The notes under the pieces were generated by a model. That model did no database searches, was not told the DNA's origin, and worked only from the letters and a program-made list of their open reading frames with translations. A program made the position numbers and the translations under genes. Shown here in pieces: positions 8,090 through 16,922 of a stretch of 64,000 bases of DNA (position 1 is the first letter of the stretch; each line of letters begins with the position of its first letter). The DNA is from Lustribacter sp965277075 (GTDB lineage Bacteria; Vulcanimicrobiota; Vulcanimicrobiia; Vulcanimicrobiales; Vulcanimicrobiaceae). The stretch lies in NCBI GenBank assembly GCA_965277075.1, contig OZ255707.1, positions 372,001 through 436,000 on the forward strand, read 5' to 3'.

Positions 8090-9687
8090 AGATTTGCCGG
8101 CGCGCGTTCGCGTTCGCGCTGATCCTCGCATGCACGGGATGCGGCGATCTGGACCGCGGCGGTCCGCCGCAACTCGTGATGGCGCGCGTCAAGGACGCGG
8201 TGGTACTCGATCCCGCGCACGCGACCGACGGGCTCTCGCTCAACGTGACGCAAGAGGTGCTCGAAAACCTCGTCACCTTCAAACCGGGCACGTTCAACGT
8301 GATCCCGGACCTCGCGACCACGTGGCGAACCAGCGCGGACGGTTTGCGCTGGACCTTCGATCTGCGGCGCAACGTCCGCTTCAGCGACGGCACCGTCCTC
8401 GATGCCGCCGCCGTGAAGATGAACTTCGACCGTTGGCGCCTCGAGCATGGCCCCGACCACGGACCGTTCACCTACGCCTATTGGCTCTCGATGTTCGGCG
8501 GATACTCCGACGATCCGAAAACACCGGGCGCGGTCCGCGATGTCGTCGTCGAGTCACCGTATCGCGTCATGTTCGTGCTCTTCAATCCGTCGGGAACGTT
8601 TTTACGCAACGTTGCGATGCCGTCGTTCGCGATCGGTTCGCCGAGCGCGATCCGGCGCAATCCGCGCGCGTACGAAGAACGGCCGGTCGGCAGCGGCCCA
8701 TACACCGTGCGCGAATGGCTGCGCGACGACCACATCACGCTCGACGCGAATGCCGGTTACGACGGGCCGCTCGGCAAACCGAAGGTCGCCACGGTTGTGA
8801 TCCGCGACATTCCGGATCAAGCGACGAGCGTGCTCTCGATCATGAAAGATGAAGTCCAGATACTCACCGACGTGCGCAGCGACGACGCGCGTTTGCTTGC
8901 CGCGCAACCGTCGATCGCCCTGGTGCACGTGCCCTCGAACAATCTCGCCTATCTTGCGATGAACGTCGAGAAGAAGCCGTTCGACAACGTCCTCGTTCGT
9001 CGTGCGGTCGCCTATGCGATCGACATTCCCGCGATCGTCCGGGCGCTCTACGGCGCCGGGACGGTCAACGGTGACAACTGGACGCCGCCCGGAATGCTCG
9101 GAGAAAACGATCGCGTGCACATCTATCCGCACGACGTCACGATGGCCAAGAAACTGCTCGCGCAAGCCGGAATGCCGAACGGGTTCCGAACGAGCCTGTA
9201 TCTGCCGACGTCGCCACGGCCCTACATGCCGGACCCCGAACGGCTGGCCGAAGCAATCCAGGCCGACTTGAAAGAAGCCGGGATCAACGTGACGCTCGAA
9301 CCGTTTGAGCTCGGCGTGTTCTTGAGCAAAGTGCAGAACGGCGAACACCCGATGTGCCTAATCGGCTGGAACGGCGACAACGGTGACCCCGACAACTTCT
9401 ACTATCCGTTGCTCGATCAAGACTCCGCGGTCAAGGGCAGCGCGCAAAACTATTCATTCTGGCGCGATCCGGCGTTTCATCGCTTGATGCTGGCCGGCCA
9501 GCGCAGTTCGAACGACACGCAACGGCGCACGATCTACGAAGCGGCTGCGCAACTCGTTCACGACCAGGCGCCGGCGATCTCGCTCTTGCACACGCCGGTT
9601 CCGCTCGCGCTGCGCAGTTCGGTACGCGGCTTCATTCCGAGTCCGGACGACTCGTATCACTTCTCGCTGATCCGAACGGGGACGTAA
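8086..9687 (+). CDS. ABC transporter substrate-binding lipoprotein, family 5 (peptide/nickel type)
   Basis: Extracytoplasmic solute-binding protein of 533 residues. TTG at 8086 overlaps the preceding TGA as TTGA and starts a short lipoprotein signal, with Cys in ILAC or in the nearby TGC. The family 5 pattern is clear: DPAHATDGLSLNVTQEVLENL, WRTSADGLRWTFDLRRNVRFSDG, VGSGPYTV and the C-terminal WNGDNGDPDNFYYP. The ligand could be an oligopeptide, nickel-chelate or other compound. No cognate permease or ATPase lies in the window, and the next gene is a HIT protein, so it must work with components encoded elsewhere or serve another role. Confidence 0.9.
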   Translation: MKICRRAFAFALILACTGCGDLDRGGPPQLVMARVKDAVVLDPAHATDGLSLNVTQEVLENLVTFKPGTFNVIPDLATTWRTSADGLRWTFDLRRNVRFSDGTVLDAAAVKMNFDRWRLEHGPDHGPFTYAYWLSMFGGYSDDPKTPGAVRDVVVESPYRVMFVLFNPSGTFLRNVAMPSFAIGSPSAIRRNPRAYEERPVGSGPYTVREWLRDDHITLDANAGYDGPLGKPKVATVVIRDIPDQATSVLSIMKDEVQILTDVRSDDARLLAAQPSIALVHVPSNNLAYLAMNVEKKPFDNVLVRRAVAYAIDIPAIVRALYGAGTVNGDNWTPPGMLGENDRVHIYPHDVTMAKKLLAQAGMPNGFRTSLYLPTSPRPYMPDPERLAEAIQADLKEAGINVTLEPFELGVFLSKVQNGEHPMCLIGWNGDNGDPDNFYYPLLDQDSAVKGSAQNYSFWRDPAFHRLMLAGQRSSNDTQRRTIYEAAAQLVHDQAPAISLLHTPVPLALRSSVRGFIPSPDDSYHFSLIRTGT

Positions 9688-10031
9688 TGGCCGAGAATTG
9701 CATCTTCTGCAAAATCGTTCGCAAGGAGATCGCCGCCGACGAGGTTCTGCGCGACGAACACGTCGTCGCGTTCCGCGACCTCAACCCGCAAGCGCCGACA
9801 CACGTTCTCGTGATTCCGACGGAGCATGCGGAACATCTCACCGCGTTCGTCGCGGGCGGCAACACGGCGACCGCGGCGCGAATGCTCACCGCAGCCGCGG
9901 AGATCGGCGCGCGCTTCGGCCCCGACGGCTACCGCGTGGTCATCAACGAGGGCCCGGACGCCGGACAATCGGTGTTCCATCTACACGCGCACGTCCTCGC
10001 GGGACGCCAACTCGGATGGCCGCCTGGTTAG
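9687..10031 (+). CDS. HIT family nucleotide-binding protein
   Basis: Small (114-residue) histidine triad protein of the Hint/HinT branch, which hydrolyses adenosine phosphoramidates or related nucleotides. CIFCKIVRKEI is the usual N-terminus, with the CxxC pair present. The active-site triad HLHAHVLAG lies near the C-terminus. Start ATG 9687 shares one base with the preceding TAA (TAATG). The gene ends in a four-base convergent overlap with the minus-strand GntR gene. Confidence 0.95.
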   Translation: MAENCIFCKIVRKEIAADEVLRDEHVVAFRDLNPQAPTHVLVIPTEHAEHLTAFVAGGNTATAARMLTAAAEIGARFGPDGYRVVINEGPDAGQSVFHLHAHVLAGRQLGWPPG

Positions 10032-10837
10032 CCGTCTAGCCTTTCGGGTTTGCCGACCCGTTGCGGTGGCGAATGTCCTGATTGTTCGTCCTCGTCGCCA
10101 TGGAGAGCGTCGATAGCTGGTAGTTTGAGTGAGCGCAACGTTTGGCTAGTAAGCGCGAATGCGGCGCGCCGTGCTGCGGCCGGCCTGCCAGCGGCAATTG
10201 CATCGATCAGATCGAGCACGAACGGATCGAAGTCGTCGGTCAATTGTCTGCACCCCGTGACTGCAGCATTCACGTAAATAAGTGATTGCAGAAGGGGTCG
10301 CCGATATGATTCCGCCAGGCATTGGTTGCCGGCACAATCGAACACCCAACGCGAAAGTTCTCCGGGCAGCCACATTGTCGTGGCTCCATCGCGGGAATCT
10401 GCGAGGAATCGCTTTTTCAGTTCGTCGGCGCTTGCGACAACGCTCGGCGTAGCACGACGCGCAGCCAGCTCCGCAGCGGCTCCGAGCAATATCTGGCGAA
10501 CCTGAAAAAGTTGAACTAGCTGCACGCAATCCAATTCGATGACGCGCACACCGCGAAAGGGGGCGCGTTCGACGAGTCCGTCCGCGGAGGCCACTTGCAG
10601 CGCTTCACGTACGGGACCATTCGAGATGCCGAACTCGCGCTGAAGATCTGACTCCCGAATGCGCGCACCCGGCAGATAATGTCCGGTCAGAATACGCTTT
10701 TGAATCGCGAGATAGAGGGAATCAGCATGGATCGAATCGTGTGCCTGCTCGGCACGGGGATATTGACTTGAGCCCGTGGGCGCCTCGTCGTGCACGCCCA
10801 GTTTCTTCGCTCTGCCGGCGACAACGCTTTCTCTCAT
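10028..10837 (-). CDS. GntR family transcriptional regulator (FadR/FCD type)
   Basis: 269-residue cytoplasmic regulator. A winged helix spans about residues 40-105 (LYLAIQKRILTGHYLPGARIRE, then FGISNGPVREALQVASADGLVE). It is followed by an all-helical effector domain of the FCD kind. The frame continues upstream without stop to 11245, but that extension is antisense-like and lies in the neighbouring truncated gene; ATG 10837 gives a normal length. Codons are visibly richer in A/T at third positions than the surrounding genes, which suggests transfer. It starts 20 bases after the truncated LivK-like gene on the same strand, so it probably once controlled a catabolic or uptake operon. Confidence 0.85.
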   Translation of the reverse strand: MRESVVAGRAKKLGVHDEAPTGSSQYPRAEQAHDSIHADSLYLAIQKRILTGHYLPGARIRESDLQREFGISNGPVREALQVASADGLVERAPFRGVRVIELDCVQLVQLFQVRQILLGAAAELAARRATPSVVASADELKKRFLADSRDGATTMWLPGELSRWVFDCAGNQCLAESYRRPLLQSLIYVNAAVTGCRQLTDDFDPFVLDLIDAIAAGRPAAARRAAFALTSQTLRSLKLPAIDALHGDEDEQSGHSPPQRVGKPERLDG

Positions 10838-10857
10838 GATCGACCGGCCGACTGCCG

Positions 10858-11538
10858 TTACAGCGGTTCTCCGCCGGGTTTGCTCACAGCGACCCATGCG
10901 GTTTTTTGCTTGTCCCACCGCATGATCGTGAGATCGCGTTGCGTTAACCCGCGCTGATCGCCCGTCGTAAAGTCGTAGACGCCAAGAATGCCGGGGAACC
11001 CATGTAAGTTTTCGATGTAGCTGTGAATCTGTTGCGCCGTTGCGCTTGTACCTAATTGCCGGAGCGCCGAGACGAGAATCAACGCCGGATCCCACGCAAT
11101 TGCCAGAGTGAAATCTGGCGTGACGCCCACATCTTTCGTAACGGTGAAGAATTGGTTGACCGCCGCAGTCTGAGTACGTGACGTCACGCCGCCTAGAAAC
11201 GCCGGCCCTGAAAACATTAGTTGCGAAGGCATGAAGGTGGCCCATGATTTCATCTGATTGTAGATCATGTTTGAATTTGACGCGAAGACAGGCACGTCGA
11301 ACGCTGCGTCAGACATGCTTCGCAGCGCCGTTACGAACGGGGTACCGATAATCCAGGCAATGACGACTTGCGGCTGCGCGGCCTTCAAACGCGTGACCTG
11401 CGCGGCGACGGTTAGGTCGCTCGGCGCGAAGTGCTCCTGATCAACTATTTGGACGCCCTTGTTTTCCTGCAGCGCCACTGCGCCACCGAGACGCTGATCG
11501 ACTTGCAGGCCTGTCGCATCGGACGTCGATCCGCGCAT
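10858..11538 (-). pseudogene. C-terminal remnant of a LivK-type periplasmic binding protein
   Basis: About 225 residues matching the second half of Peripla_BP_6 (branched-chain amino acid / aromatic acid type) binding proteins: DATG, VVDQEHFAPSDL, RLKAAQPQVVIAW, MSDAAFDVPVFASNSNM and a C-terminal WDKQKTAWVAV. The signal peptide and first lobe are absent. Similarity starts at the DATG strand, about base 11525, exactly where the oppositely oriented carboxymuconolactone-decarboxylase fragment begins. An ATG at 11538 exists, but the product would be half a protein without export signal, so I call it a pseudogene. Confidence 0.8.
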
Positions 11539-11863
11539 CTACGAGTTGATCACGCTCGTTGTCGCGCGCGTTTGGTCAGCCGAATTTATCTGGCGCGCTC
11601 ACGCGCAAGCGGCAATTAAAGCCGGCGTGTCGGCGGACGTCGTCGCCGCAATTGAAAAAGGTGTAGAGCCAGGCGTCATGCCTGCCGACGAACGCACTAC
11701 CTACGACCTGATGCTAGCGTTGCTCAGTGATGCCCACGTCGTCGACGACGCTTTGTTTGAGCGGGTTCGCGTGCAATTCGGTAGGGCGGCGGTCGTTGAG
11801 ATGGTTACCGTTGCCGGCTACTACACTATGAATGCGATGATCTGCAAGACATTCACAGTCTAG
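11525..11863 (+). pseudogene. C-terminal remnant of a carboxymuconolactone decarboxylase (AhpD-like) family protein
   Basis: The plus frame from 11525 reads VDPRIYELITLVVARVWSAEF and continues to a natural stop. It keeps the helical pattern of carboxymuconolactone-decarboxylase-like proteins (AHAQAAIKAGVSADVVAAIEKG, RTTYDLMLALL, RFGRAAVVEMVTVAGYYTMN). The first 40-60 residues and a start codon with ribosome site are missing. A TTG at 11546 could start a peptide but would lose the first helix. Together with the LivK remnant it marks a recombination or deletion breakpoint. Confidence 0.75.
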
Positions 11864-12294
11864 TGACATTGATTTGTTTGGTCGCTCCCGGGACCGAACC
11901 AGAACAGCAACTCGGTCTTCGCGATGTCAACGGAAGATGCGATTTCGGCGCGCGAGTTGCGGATGATCCGTATTGATAGCGATCGGCTACCGCGACAATC
12001 CATCGATTGCCGAGACGCCATCCGTCAGGGGCAATTTACGCGATCCGCGGCGCCAAGCAAATGATGCCCGTTCAACGGCAATGTACGCTTCATTGAACGA
12101 GTCCGCAACCATAATCAGCGTCTCATCTATACGTAGGCCGCGACGCTCACAACGCGAGCACTCAAAGCACCCATCTTCCGTGCTCATTCAGCTTTGAGTC
12201 GAGGGCGGTTGCGATCCTCTGAAACGTATCAGAGGGGCTCTGCATAATCACTTTTGCATGCAGGTCGGCGGCCGCAGCGGTGCAAGGGAACGCG
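11864..12294. other. Gene-poor stretch between the remnant block and a binding-protein gene
   Basis: About 430 bases, less GC-rich than the flanks. The only candidate is the short minus-strand frame listed separately. I see no tRNA, inverted repeat pair or insertion-sequence end. AAGGGAA just before 12295 is the ribosome site of the next gene. Confidence 0.6.
11987..12187 (-). CDS. Possible small Cys-rich protein
   Basis: A 66-residue frame from ATG 12187 with a CxxCxxC cluster near the N-terminus (CFECSRCERRG) followed by a plausible alpha/beta segment. The cysteine spacing would suit metal binding. There is no good Shine-Dalgarno, and third-position composition resembles the adjacent remnants rather than the core genes. 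I do not recognise a family. It could be a real transferred gene or chance. Confidence 0.3.
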   Translation of the reverse strand: MSTEDGCFECSRCERRGLRIDETLIMVADSFNEAYIAVERASFAWRRGSRKLPLTDGVSAIDGLSR

Positions 12295-13911
12295 ATGCGA
12301 GGATTGCACGCGGCCGGCTTCGTGTTGCTGATTGCCGTGTTGAATCTGCCGGCTGGCGCGCGCTCCGCGGACGTCGCAACGTTGCGCATCGGTTTGACGC
12401 AAGAGCCCGGCACGTTGAATCCGGTGATCGGAACGCTGGCGGTCGAGTCGGATATAGCGCAGCTGATCTTCGACGGCCTGACGCGGTACGACGAGCGCGG
12501 CAATCACGTCCCGGATCTCGCGACCGTCGTTCCGACCCGAGCGAACGGCGGGATCGCGGTCGACGGGCGTTCGATCACCTATCATCTCGTGCACAATGCG
12601 CGGTGGCAAGACGGCGTTCCGCTGACGTCCGCCGACGTCGCGTTCACATTTTCTGCGTTGACGAACACGCGCAACAACGTCGCAAACACCGAGCCGTATA
12701 CCGAGATGAAACGCATCGAGACGCCCGACCCCTACACGGTGCGCGTCGTTCTCAAGCATCCGTGGGCGCCGGCGATCGACGGCTTCAGCGATCGGATCGA
12801 CGGCGCGATTCTTCCCGCACATCTGCTCGAGCACGAAGCGGACCTCAACCGGGCCGACTTCAACGCGCTGCCGATCGGCAGCGGCCCGTACCGCCTCGTC
12901 GCCTGGCATCGCGGCAGCGACATGACGTTCGAAGCGAACCGCTCGTATTTCCGCGGACCGCCGAAGATCGATCGCGTCGTCGTCCGCTTTCTCACGAACG
13001 ATAACACCATGCTCGTTGCCGTGCGAACGGGCGAACTCGACCTCGCCGACCACCTGAACATTTCGACCTACACCGGCCTTGGGACCGTGGCGGGGATGAT
13101 CCCGGCGATCAACGCGCAGAGTTATTGGGAGCATCTGACGTTCAACACGCGGCGTCCGCCGCTCGAGGATCGCCGCGTACGGCTCGCCCTCTGCTACGGC
13201 TTCGACGTCCACGAAATCTTCGCCAAGGTTGCGCACGGCTTAGGCGCGCTCGGTCCGACCAATCAGAACCCGCTCACGCCGTGGTACAACCGCCGGATCG
13301 CTTACTACCCGTTCGATCCGGACAAAGCGATGAAACTGCTCGACGACGCCGGTTGGAAACGCGGACCCGACGGCGTTCGCACGAAGAATGGCGCGCGGCT
13401 CTCCATCACGTTGAGCTTTCCGGCGGGAAATATCACGCGCGATCAAACCGGCGTACTGTTACAAGCGCGTTGGCAGCGTATCGGCGTCGAGACGATCATC
13501 AAGACGTATCCGGCGCAGACATTCTTCGCGCCCGCCGATGCCGGTGGTCCGTTTTATGGCGGCAAGACCGATGTCACGCTCTCCGCGTTCGTTAATTCGG
13601 TTCCCGATCCGACCGGCGTCAACGAGAACGCCGCCGACCACATCCCGCCGCACGGTAACAACCTTTCGTTTTTCGAAAGTGCCGAACTGACGCGCCTGGA
13701 AAACGCCGCCGCTGCGACGAACGTGTTGGGCGACCGGAAAGCGCTTTACGACCGGATTCAGGAGATCGAGATTCGCGAGCTGCCATACTACGTGCTGCGC
13801 TGGGCGGAAATTCTCGACATGCGGTCGACGACGCTGCGCGGCGTTAAGCCGCCCGTTGTCAACTCGACGTTCTGGAACATCGCGGACTGGAGCCTTGCCT
13901 CTTCACCTTAG
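12295..13911 (+). CDS. ABC transporter substrate-binding protein, family 5
   Basis: Exported solute-binding protein of 538 residues. Signal peptide MRGLHAAGFVLLIAVLNLPAG is followed by the family 5 core: LRIGLTQEPGTLNPVIG, ARWQDGVPLTSADVAFTF, LPIGSGPYRLV and LCYGFDVHEIF. The frame opens at GTG 12280, but ATG 12295 is better placed behind AAGGGAA and gives the signal peptide directly. It is only a distant relative of the 8086-9687 protein. No permease or ATPase partner is adjacent. It converges on the DUF3500 fusion gene, sharing four bases (TTAG) so that both stops overlap. Ligand unknown. Confidence 0.9.
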   Translation: MRGLHAAGFVLLIAVLNLPAGARSADVATLRIGLTQEPGTLNPVIGTLAVESDIAQLIFDGLTRYDERGNHVPDLATVVPTRANGGIAVDGRSITYHLVHNARWQDGVPLTSADVAFTFSALTNTRNNVANTEPYTEMKRIETPDPYTVRVVLKHPWAPAIDGFSDRIDGAILPAHLLEHEADLNRADFNALPIGSGPYRLVAWHRGSDMTFEANRSYFRGPPKIDRVVVRFLTNDNTMLVAVRTGELDLADHLNISTYTGLGTVAGMIPAINAQSYWEHLTFNTRRPPLEDRRVRLALCYGFDVHEIFAKVAHGLGALGPTNQNPLTPWYNRRIAYYPFDPDKAMKLLDDAGWKRGPDGVRTKNGARLSITLSFPAGNITRDQTGVLLQARWQRIGVETIIKTYPAQTFFAPADAGGPFYGGKTDVTLSAFVNSVPDPTGVNENAADHIPPHGNNLSFFESAELTRLENAAAATNVLGDRKALYDRIQEIEIRELPYYVLRWAEILDMRSTTLRGVKPPVVNSTFWNIADWSLASSP

Positions 13912-16046
13912 CTGCGAATCCCGGCAGCTAAGAGTTCCGTCGATGGAAATCCGTGCGGCAGCATCTTGTACGCCACGATCACGTCGATGACGGGCTGAAT
14001 CATCGCAGGATCGAGCCGCTCGGCCCAATGCACGTGGTTCGTCGCCGCGACCACGGCCGGATCGAGCTTGGTGTACGTCGTCAGCAGTGCTTGCGCATCT
14101 TTCGCATTGGCGTTCGCCCACTGCGCGGTGCTGCGCATGACGCCGGCGAACTTCTCCGCCGTCGCTTTGTTGGTGGCGAACCACTTATCGTTGGCGACCC
14201 AGCCCGTGATCATGAACTGTTTTGCCACGGCATCGAACGGCGTGCCGAGAAGCCGCACATCGTTTTTCGACTGCGTGTAGAACGGCTCGACGAGAACCGT
14301 CGCGTCGATGCGATGGGCGAGGACCGCCGCCGCCATTTGGGGCGACGGAATCTCGAGAAACGCCGCCTGGCTCGCATCGCCGCCGTTCTTATCGATCCAC
14401 GACATCACCCCCGCCTGCATGAGATCGCCCACCGACGTGACGGCGATCTTTTTCCCCGCGAGATCTTTTGCGCTGCGAATCGGTCCGTCTTTGGCGGCGA
14501 CGAGATAGATGTGCGGCGAACTGCTGTTGTACATGGAGCCGCCGGCCAGCAGCGCCACGGGCAAACCTCGCACGTGCGCCGCCGACATCGAGCCGGTATT
14601 CGTCCCCGAGAGATCGAGCGCACCGGCATAGAGTGCGGTCGACGCGGCACCGCCGCCCGGGAAAATGGTCAGCTCGACGTCGAGCCCGGCCGCTTTGAAG
14701 AAGCCGCGCTGTTGCGCGTAATAGGCCAGCGCGTAATCTTCGACGCCGACGGCGCCGAGGCGTATCGCGGTCCCGCTCTGGGCTCGCGCGGCGAGCGGCC
14801 GGGCTGCTAACGCGGCCGCCGCGCTCGCGATAAAGGCCGACCGAAGCAGACCTTTACGGTGCGGCGTGTTGGGGTGAGCATGATCGAACTGCTCGTAGTG
14901 CGCGCGCAGCAGGTCGCGGCCATAGTCGTTGCCGTTCGGCGTCCGTACCAGGGTGTGAATGTGGTCGTGTGTGGGCTCGTCGTTATCGAACACCGTCCCC
15001 GCCTGATGATCGAACTCAATGAGGACGACGGGGCTGTGGATGCGATAATAGAACGGGCTCGCTTCGTCGACGTCACCGATCCATGCGAACCAGGTATCGG
15101 CGAGGTGCGCCTGCACCTCGCCGAGCTTGATCTCGGCATGGCCTGCCCGTACACGACCGACATAGTTCTCGATAAGCTGGAGCAGAAGCTGTTGCTGCGT
15201 CGCCAAGAGGTCGGTATAGCGGATGCCCTCGTACGGCAGCACGAGATTATCGCTCGCGGCGCCTGCGAAGACATCGACCGGCAATCGCGTGCCCACCGTC
15301 GCGCGAGCGCGCTGCTCCGGCGTCAGCGCGCTCATGAACGCAAACCCGGCCGCCTCTTCGCTCGCGAAGACGCGCGTGCCCGCATACCTGCCGCTCTTGG
15401 CCGAGACGGGCTCCGAGCCCATGAAGTTCGGCGTGAGGACGATCTGGTCGCCGAGTAAGAAGCAGTTGACGATGAGGTGATGGCCGTCGATCTGCCAACC
15501 CCACGGCTCCGTCGACGACGGCGTTCCCATGATGCTCATCCAATAATACGATTGGCGGAACTCGTCGAGCCGTCCGGAGAGTTCGCCGAGGTAGTCGTTG
15601 AGCTTCATGATGTCGGTCGCCAATGTAAAGCCGGCACCGCTCATGCTGTGCTGGAGAATTGCGAGCGCGAGTCGCTGCTGCGGCGGCTGGAGATCCGCGA
15701 AGCAGATTCCGTGGCGCATGAGATTGGGATGGATGTTGTGCCACGCGCGCCATGCATCGCTCTCGATCTCGAAGACCGCAGCGTCTCGCTGCTCGGCATC
15801 GAGCGATTCGAGAAACGCTGTTGCGGCCGTCGCGACGGGTTCGAGCGACATTCCCGTTCGGCGAATCGGGAACAGGCCTTTAACGGCGTTTCCATCGGCC
15901 GTCACGCCGACGAACGGCTCCGTCAATCGCTCTTGCGCCAACTCTTTCTTGCGCTGCAACCGGTCCGGCAGAACGGCTGACGCATCCGTTGCCGACGACA
16001 CCGTGCGGTTCGTTCGAAGACGTGGCGCTCCCGCGATAACATCCAT
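13908..16046 (-). CDS. DUF3500 domain joined in frame to an NMT1/SsuA-like substrate-binding domain
   Basis: 712 residues in one open frame. Residues about 25-388 are a DUF3500 domain (LTEPFVGVTADG, QQRLALAILQHSMS, WGWQIDGHHLIVN, the His-rich end HDHIHTLVRTPNGNDYGRDLL), a family of unknown function. Residues about 390-420 look like an export signal (GLLRSAFIASAAAALAARPLAARAQ). The rest is an NMT1/TauA-type binding domain (RLGAVGVEDYALAYYAQQRGFF, GALDLSGTNTGS, KKIAVTSVGDLMQ). A signal peptide in mid-protein is abnormal. Either this is a true fusion or a one-base loss merged two genes; ATG at 14881 in the next frame gives a Tat-like TPTRRTVK start. ATG 16046 lies three bases after the previous stop. 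The operon partners are a Rieske oxygenase and a signal-less NMT1-like protein. Confidence 0.85.
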   Translation of the reverse strand: MDVIAGAPRLRTNRTVSSATDASAVLPDRLQRKKELAQERLTEPFVGVTADGNAVKGLFPIRRTGMSLEPVATAATAFLESLDAEQRDAAVFEIESDAWRAWHNIHPNLMRHGICFADLQPPQQRLALAILQHSMSGAGFTLATDIMKLNDYLGELSGRLDEFRQSYYWMSIMGTPSSTEPWGWQIDGHHLIVNCFLLGDQIVLTPNFMGSEPVSAKSGRYAGTRVFASEEAAGFAFMSALTPEQRARATVGTRLPVDVFAGAASDNLVLPYEGIRYTDLLATQQQLLLQLIENYVGRVRAGHAEIKLGEVQAHLADTWFAWIGDVDEASPFYYRIHSPVVLIEFDHQAGTVFDNDEPTHDHIHTLVRTPNGNDYGRDLLRAHYEQFDHAHPNTPHRKGLLRSAFIASAAAALAARPLAARAQSGTAIRLGAVGVEDYALAYYAQQRGFFKAAGLDVELTIFPGGGAASTALYAGALDLSGTNTGSMSAAHVRGLPVALLAGGSMYNSSSPHIYLVAAKDGPIRSAKDLAGKKIAVTSVGDLMQAGVMSWIDKNGGDASQAAFLEIPSPQMAAAVLAHRIDATVLVEPFYTQSKNDVRLLGTPFDAVAKQFMITGWVANDKWFATNKATAEKFAGVMRSTAQWANANAKDAQALLTTYTKLDPAVVAATNHVHWAERLDPAMIQPVIDVIVAYKMLPHGFPSTELLAAGIRS

Positions 16047-16049
16047 CGG

Positions 16050-16922
16050 TTATGCGACGACGGCGTCTTCGAACGAACCGTGACCGATTTTTTCCAGATC
16101 GAAGATTTCGCGTTCCTCAACCCAGCGGTGCGTGTCATCGTAGATCTCTTTCGAATACGGCTCGCAGACGAGACGTTCACCGGGGCCGAAGCGGCGCACG
16201 TCCACCAGATCGTGGTAGCGCGCGGGCAGCTCTTTCGTGTAGTAGTGGGTGTACTTCTGATGCATGAAGTCGACGTCGGTTTGCGCCCGGCGCAGAGCCC
16301 GATAGAACGCGCGCACGTCGTCGACGTTCGCATCTTTATCGATGAAGCTCGCGACGACGAACGTGCTGTCGACGATCTTGCGAAAACCCAGCTGCTCGAG
16401 AATGAAGAGCTGTAATCCCCATACGGTCGACGCCTGCGCGGTCCGGTCGACCATGCTGTCCAACCGCTCGTTCGACGTCCCGCCGAAATGGAGCCGTATC
16501 GACTCGCGCGGCATGTATGGCTCGAGCGTTTGAATCGTGGCATAGTGACTGCCCGAATGGTAGCCGACGTGGATGTCGACCGTTTGAAGTTCCTCAGCCG
16601 TTCGGATCGGTGATTCGGGCGGCACGACGATCGCTGAGGGCGTGACGAAGTAGCATTCGCCCCAGAGCGCGCCGTGATCCGCCGACGCGGCCATGTTGAC
16701 GGTCCAGTGACACGCGCAACTCACCACGGCTTCGCGGCCGGCTTCGTACGATTCGTACGCTCCGTACACTTTGCCGCGCTCGGTCACGTTTGCCCGATCG
16801 TGCAAGCCCGGCCCGATGTCGTTGCGATCGAGCCGATAGTCGGTCAGGCCTTCAGCGGCGTAATAGCCCCTCTCTTCGGCGACCCATTCTTGGAGCCGGC
16901 CGTGCGAGTGGATTACAAACAT
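16050..16922 (-). CDS. NMT1/THI5-like substrate-binding-fold protein without signal peptide
   Basis: 290 residues with the two-lobed NMT1 pattern: GRLQEWVAEERGYYAAEGL at the N-terminus, a central VDIHVGYHSGSHYATIQTLE, and QASTVWGLQLFILEQLGF. It starts directly with the first beta strand and has no signal peptide or lipobox, so it should be cytoplasmic. A Cys/His cluster (SCACHW, about residues 69-74) is unusual. The start overlaps the end of the Rieske oxygenase gene by ten bases, and the stop lies three bases before the DUF3500 fusion. Annotation pipelines would call it an ABC binding protein. An enzymatic role (yeast THI5 has this fold and is an enzyme) or an intracellular sensing role is possible but unproven. 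Confidence 0.75.
   Translation of the reverse strand: MFVIHSHGRLQEWVAEERGYYAAEGLTDYRLDRNDIGPGLHDRANVTERGKVYGAYESYEAGREAVVSCACHWTVNMAASADHGALWGECYFVTPSAIVVPPESPIRTAEELQTVDIHVGYHSGSHYATIQTLEPYMPRESIRLHFGGTSNERLDSMVDRTAQASTVWGLQLFILEQLGFRKIVDSTFVVASFIDKDANVDDVRAFYRALRRAQTDVDFMHQKYTHYYTKELPARYHDLVDVRRFGPGERLVCEPYSKEIYDDTHRWVEEREIFDLEKIGHGSFEDAVVA

Noticed and set aside
10837..11245. N-terminal extension of the GntR reading frame
   Set aside because: It overlaps the LivK remnant in another frame, has no domain, and gives an abnormal 405-residue length.
10028..12290. Insertion sequence or integrated element at the scar
   Set aside because: No transposase fragment, terminal inverted repeats, target-site duplication or tRNA attachment site could be seen.
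16050..16922. Calling the protein a thiamine-pyrimidine synthase (THI5)
   Set aside because: The CCCFC signature of THI5 is not present; SCACHW is only a loose resemblance.
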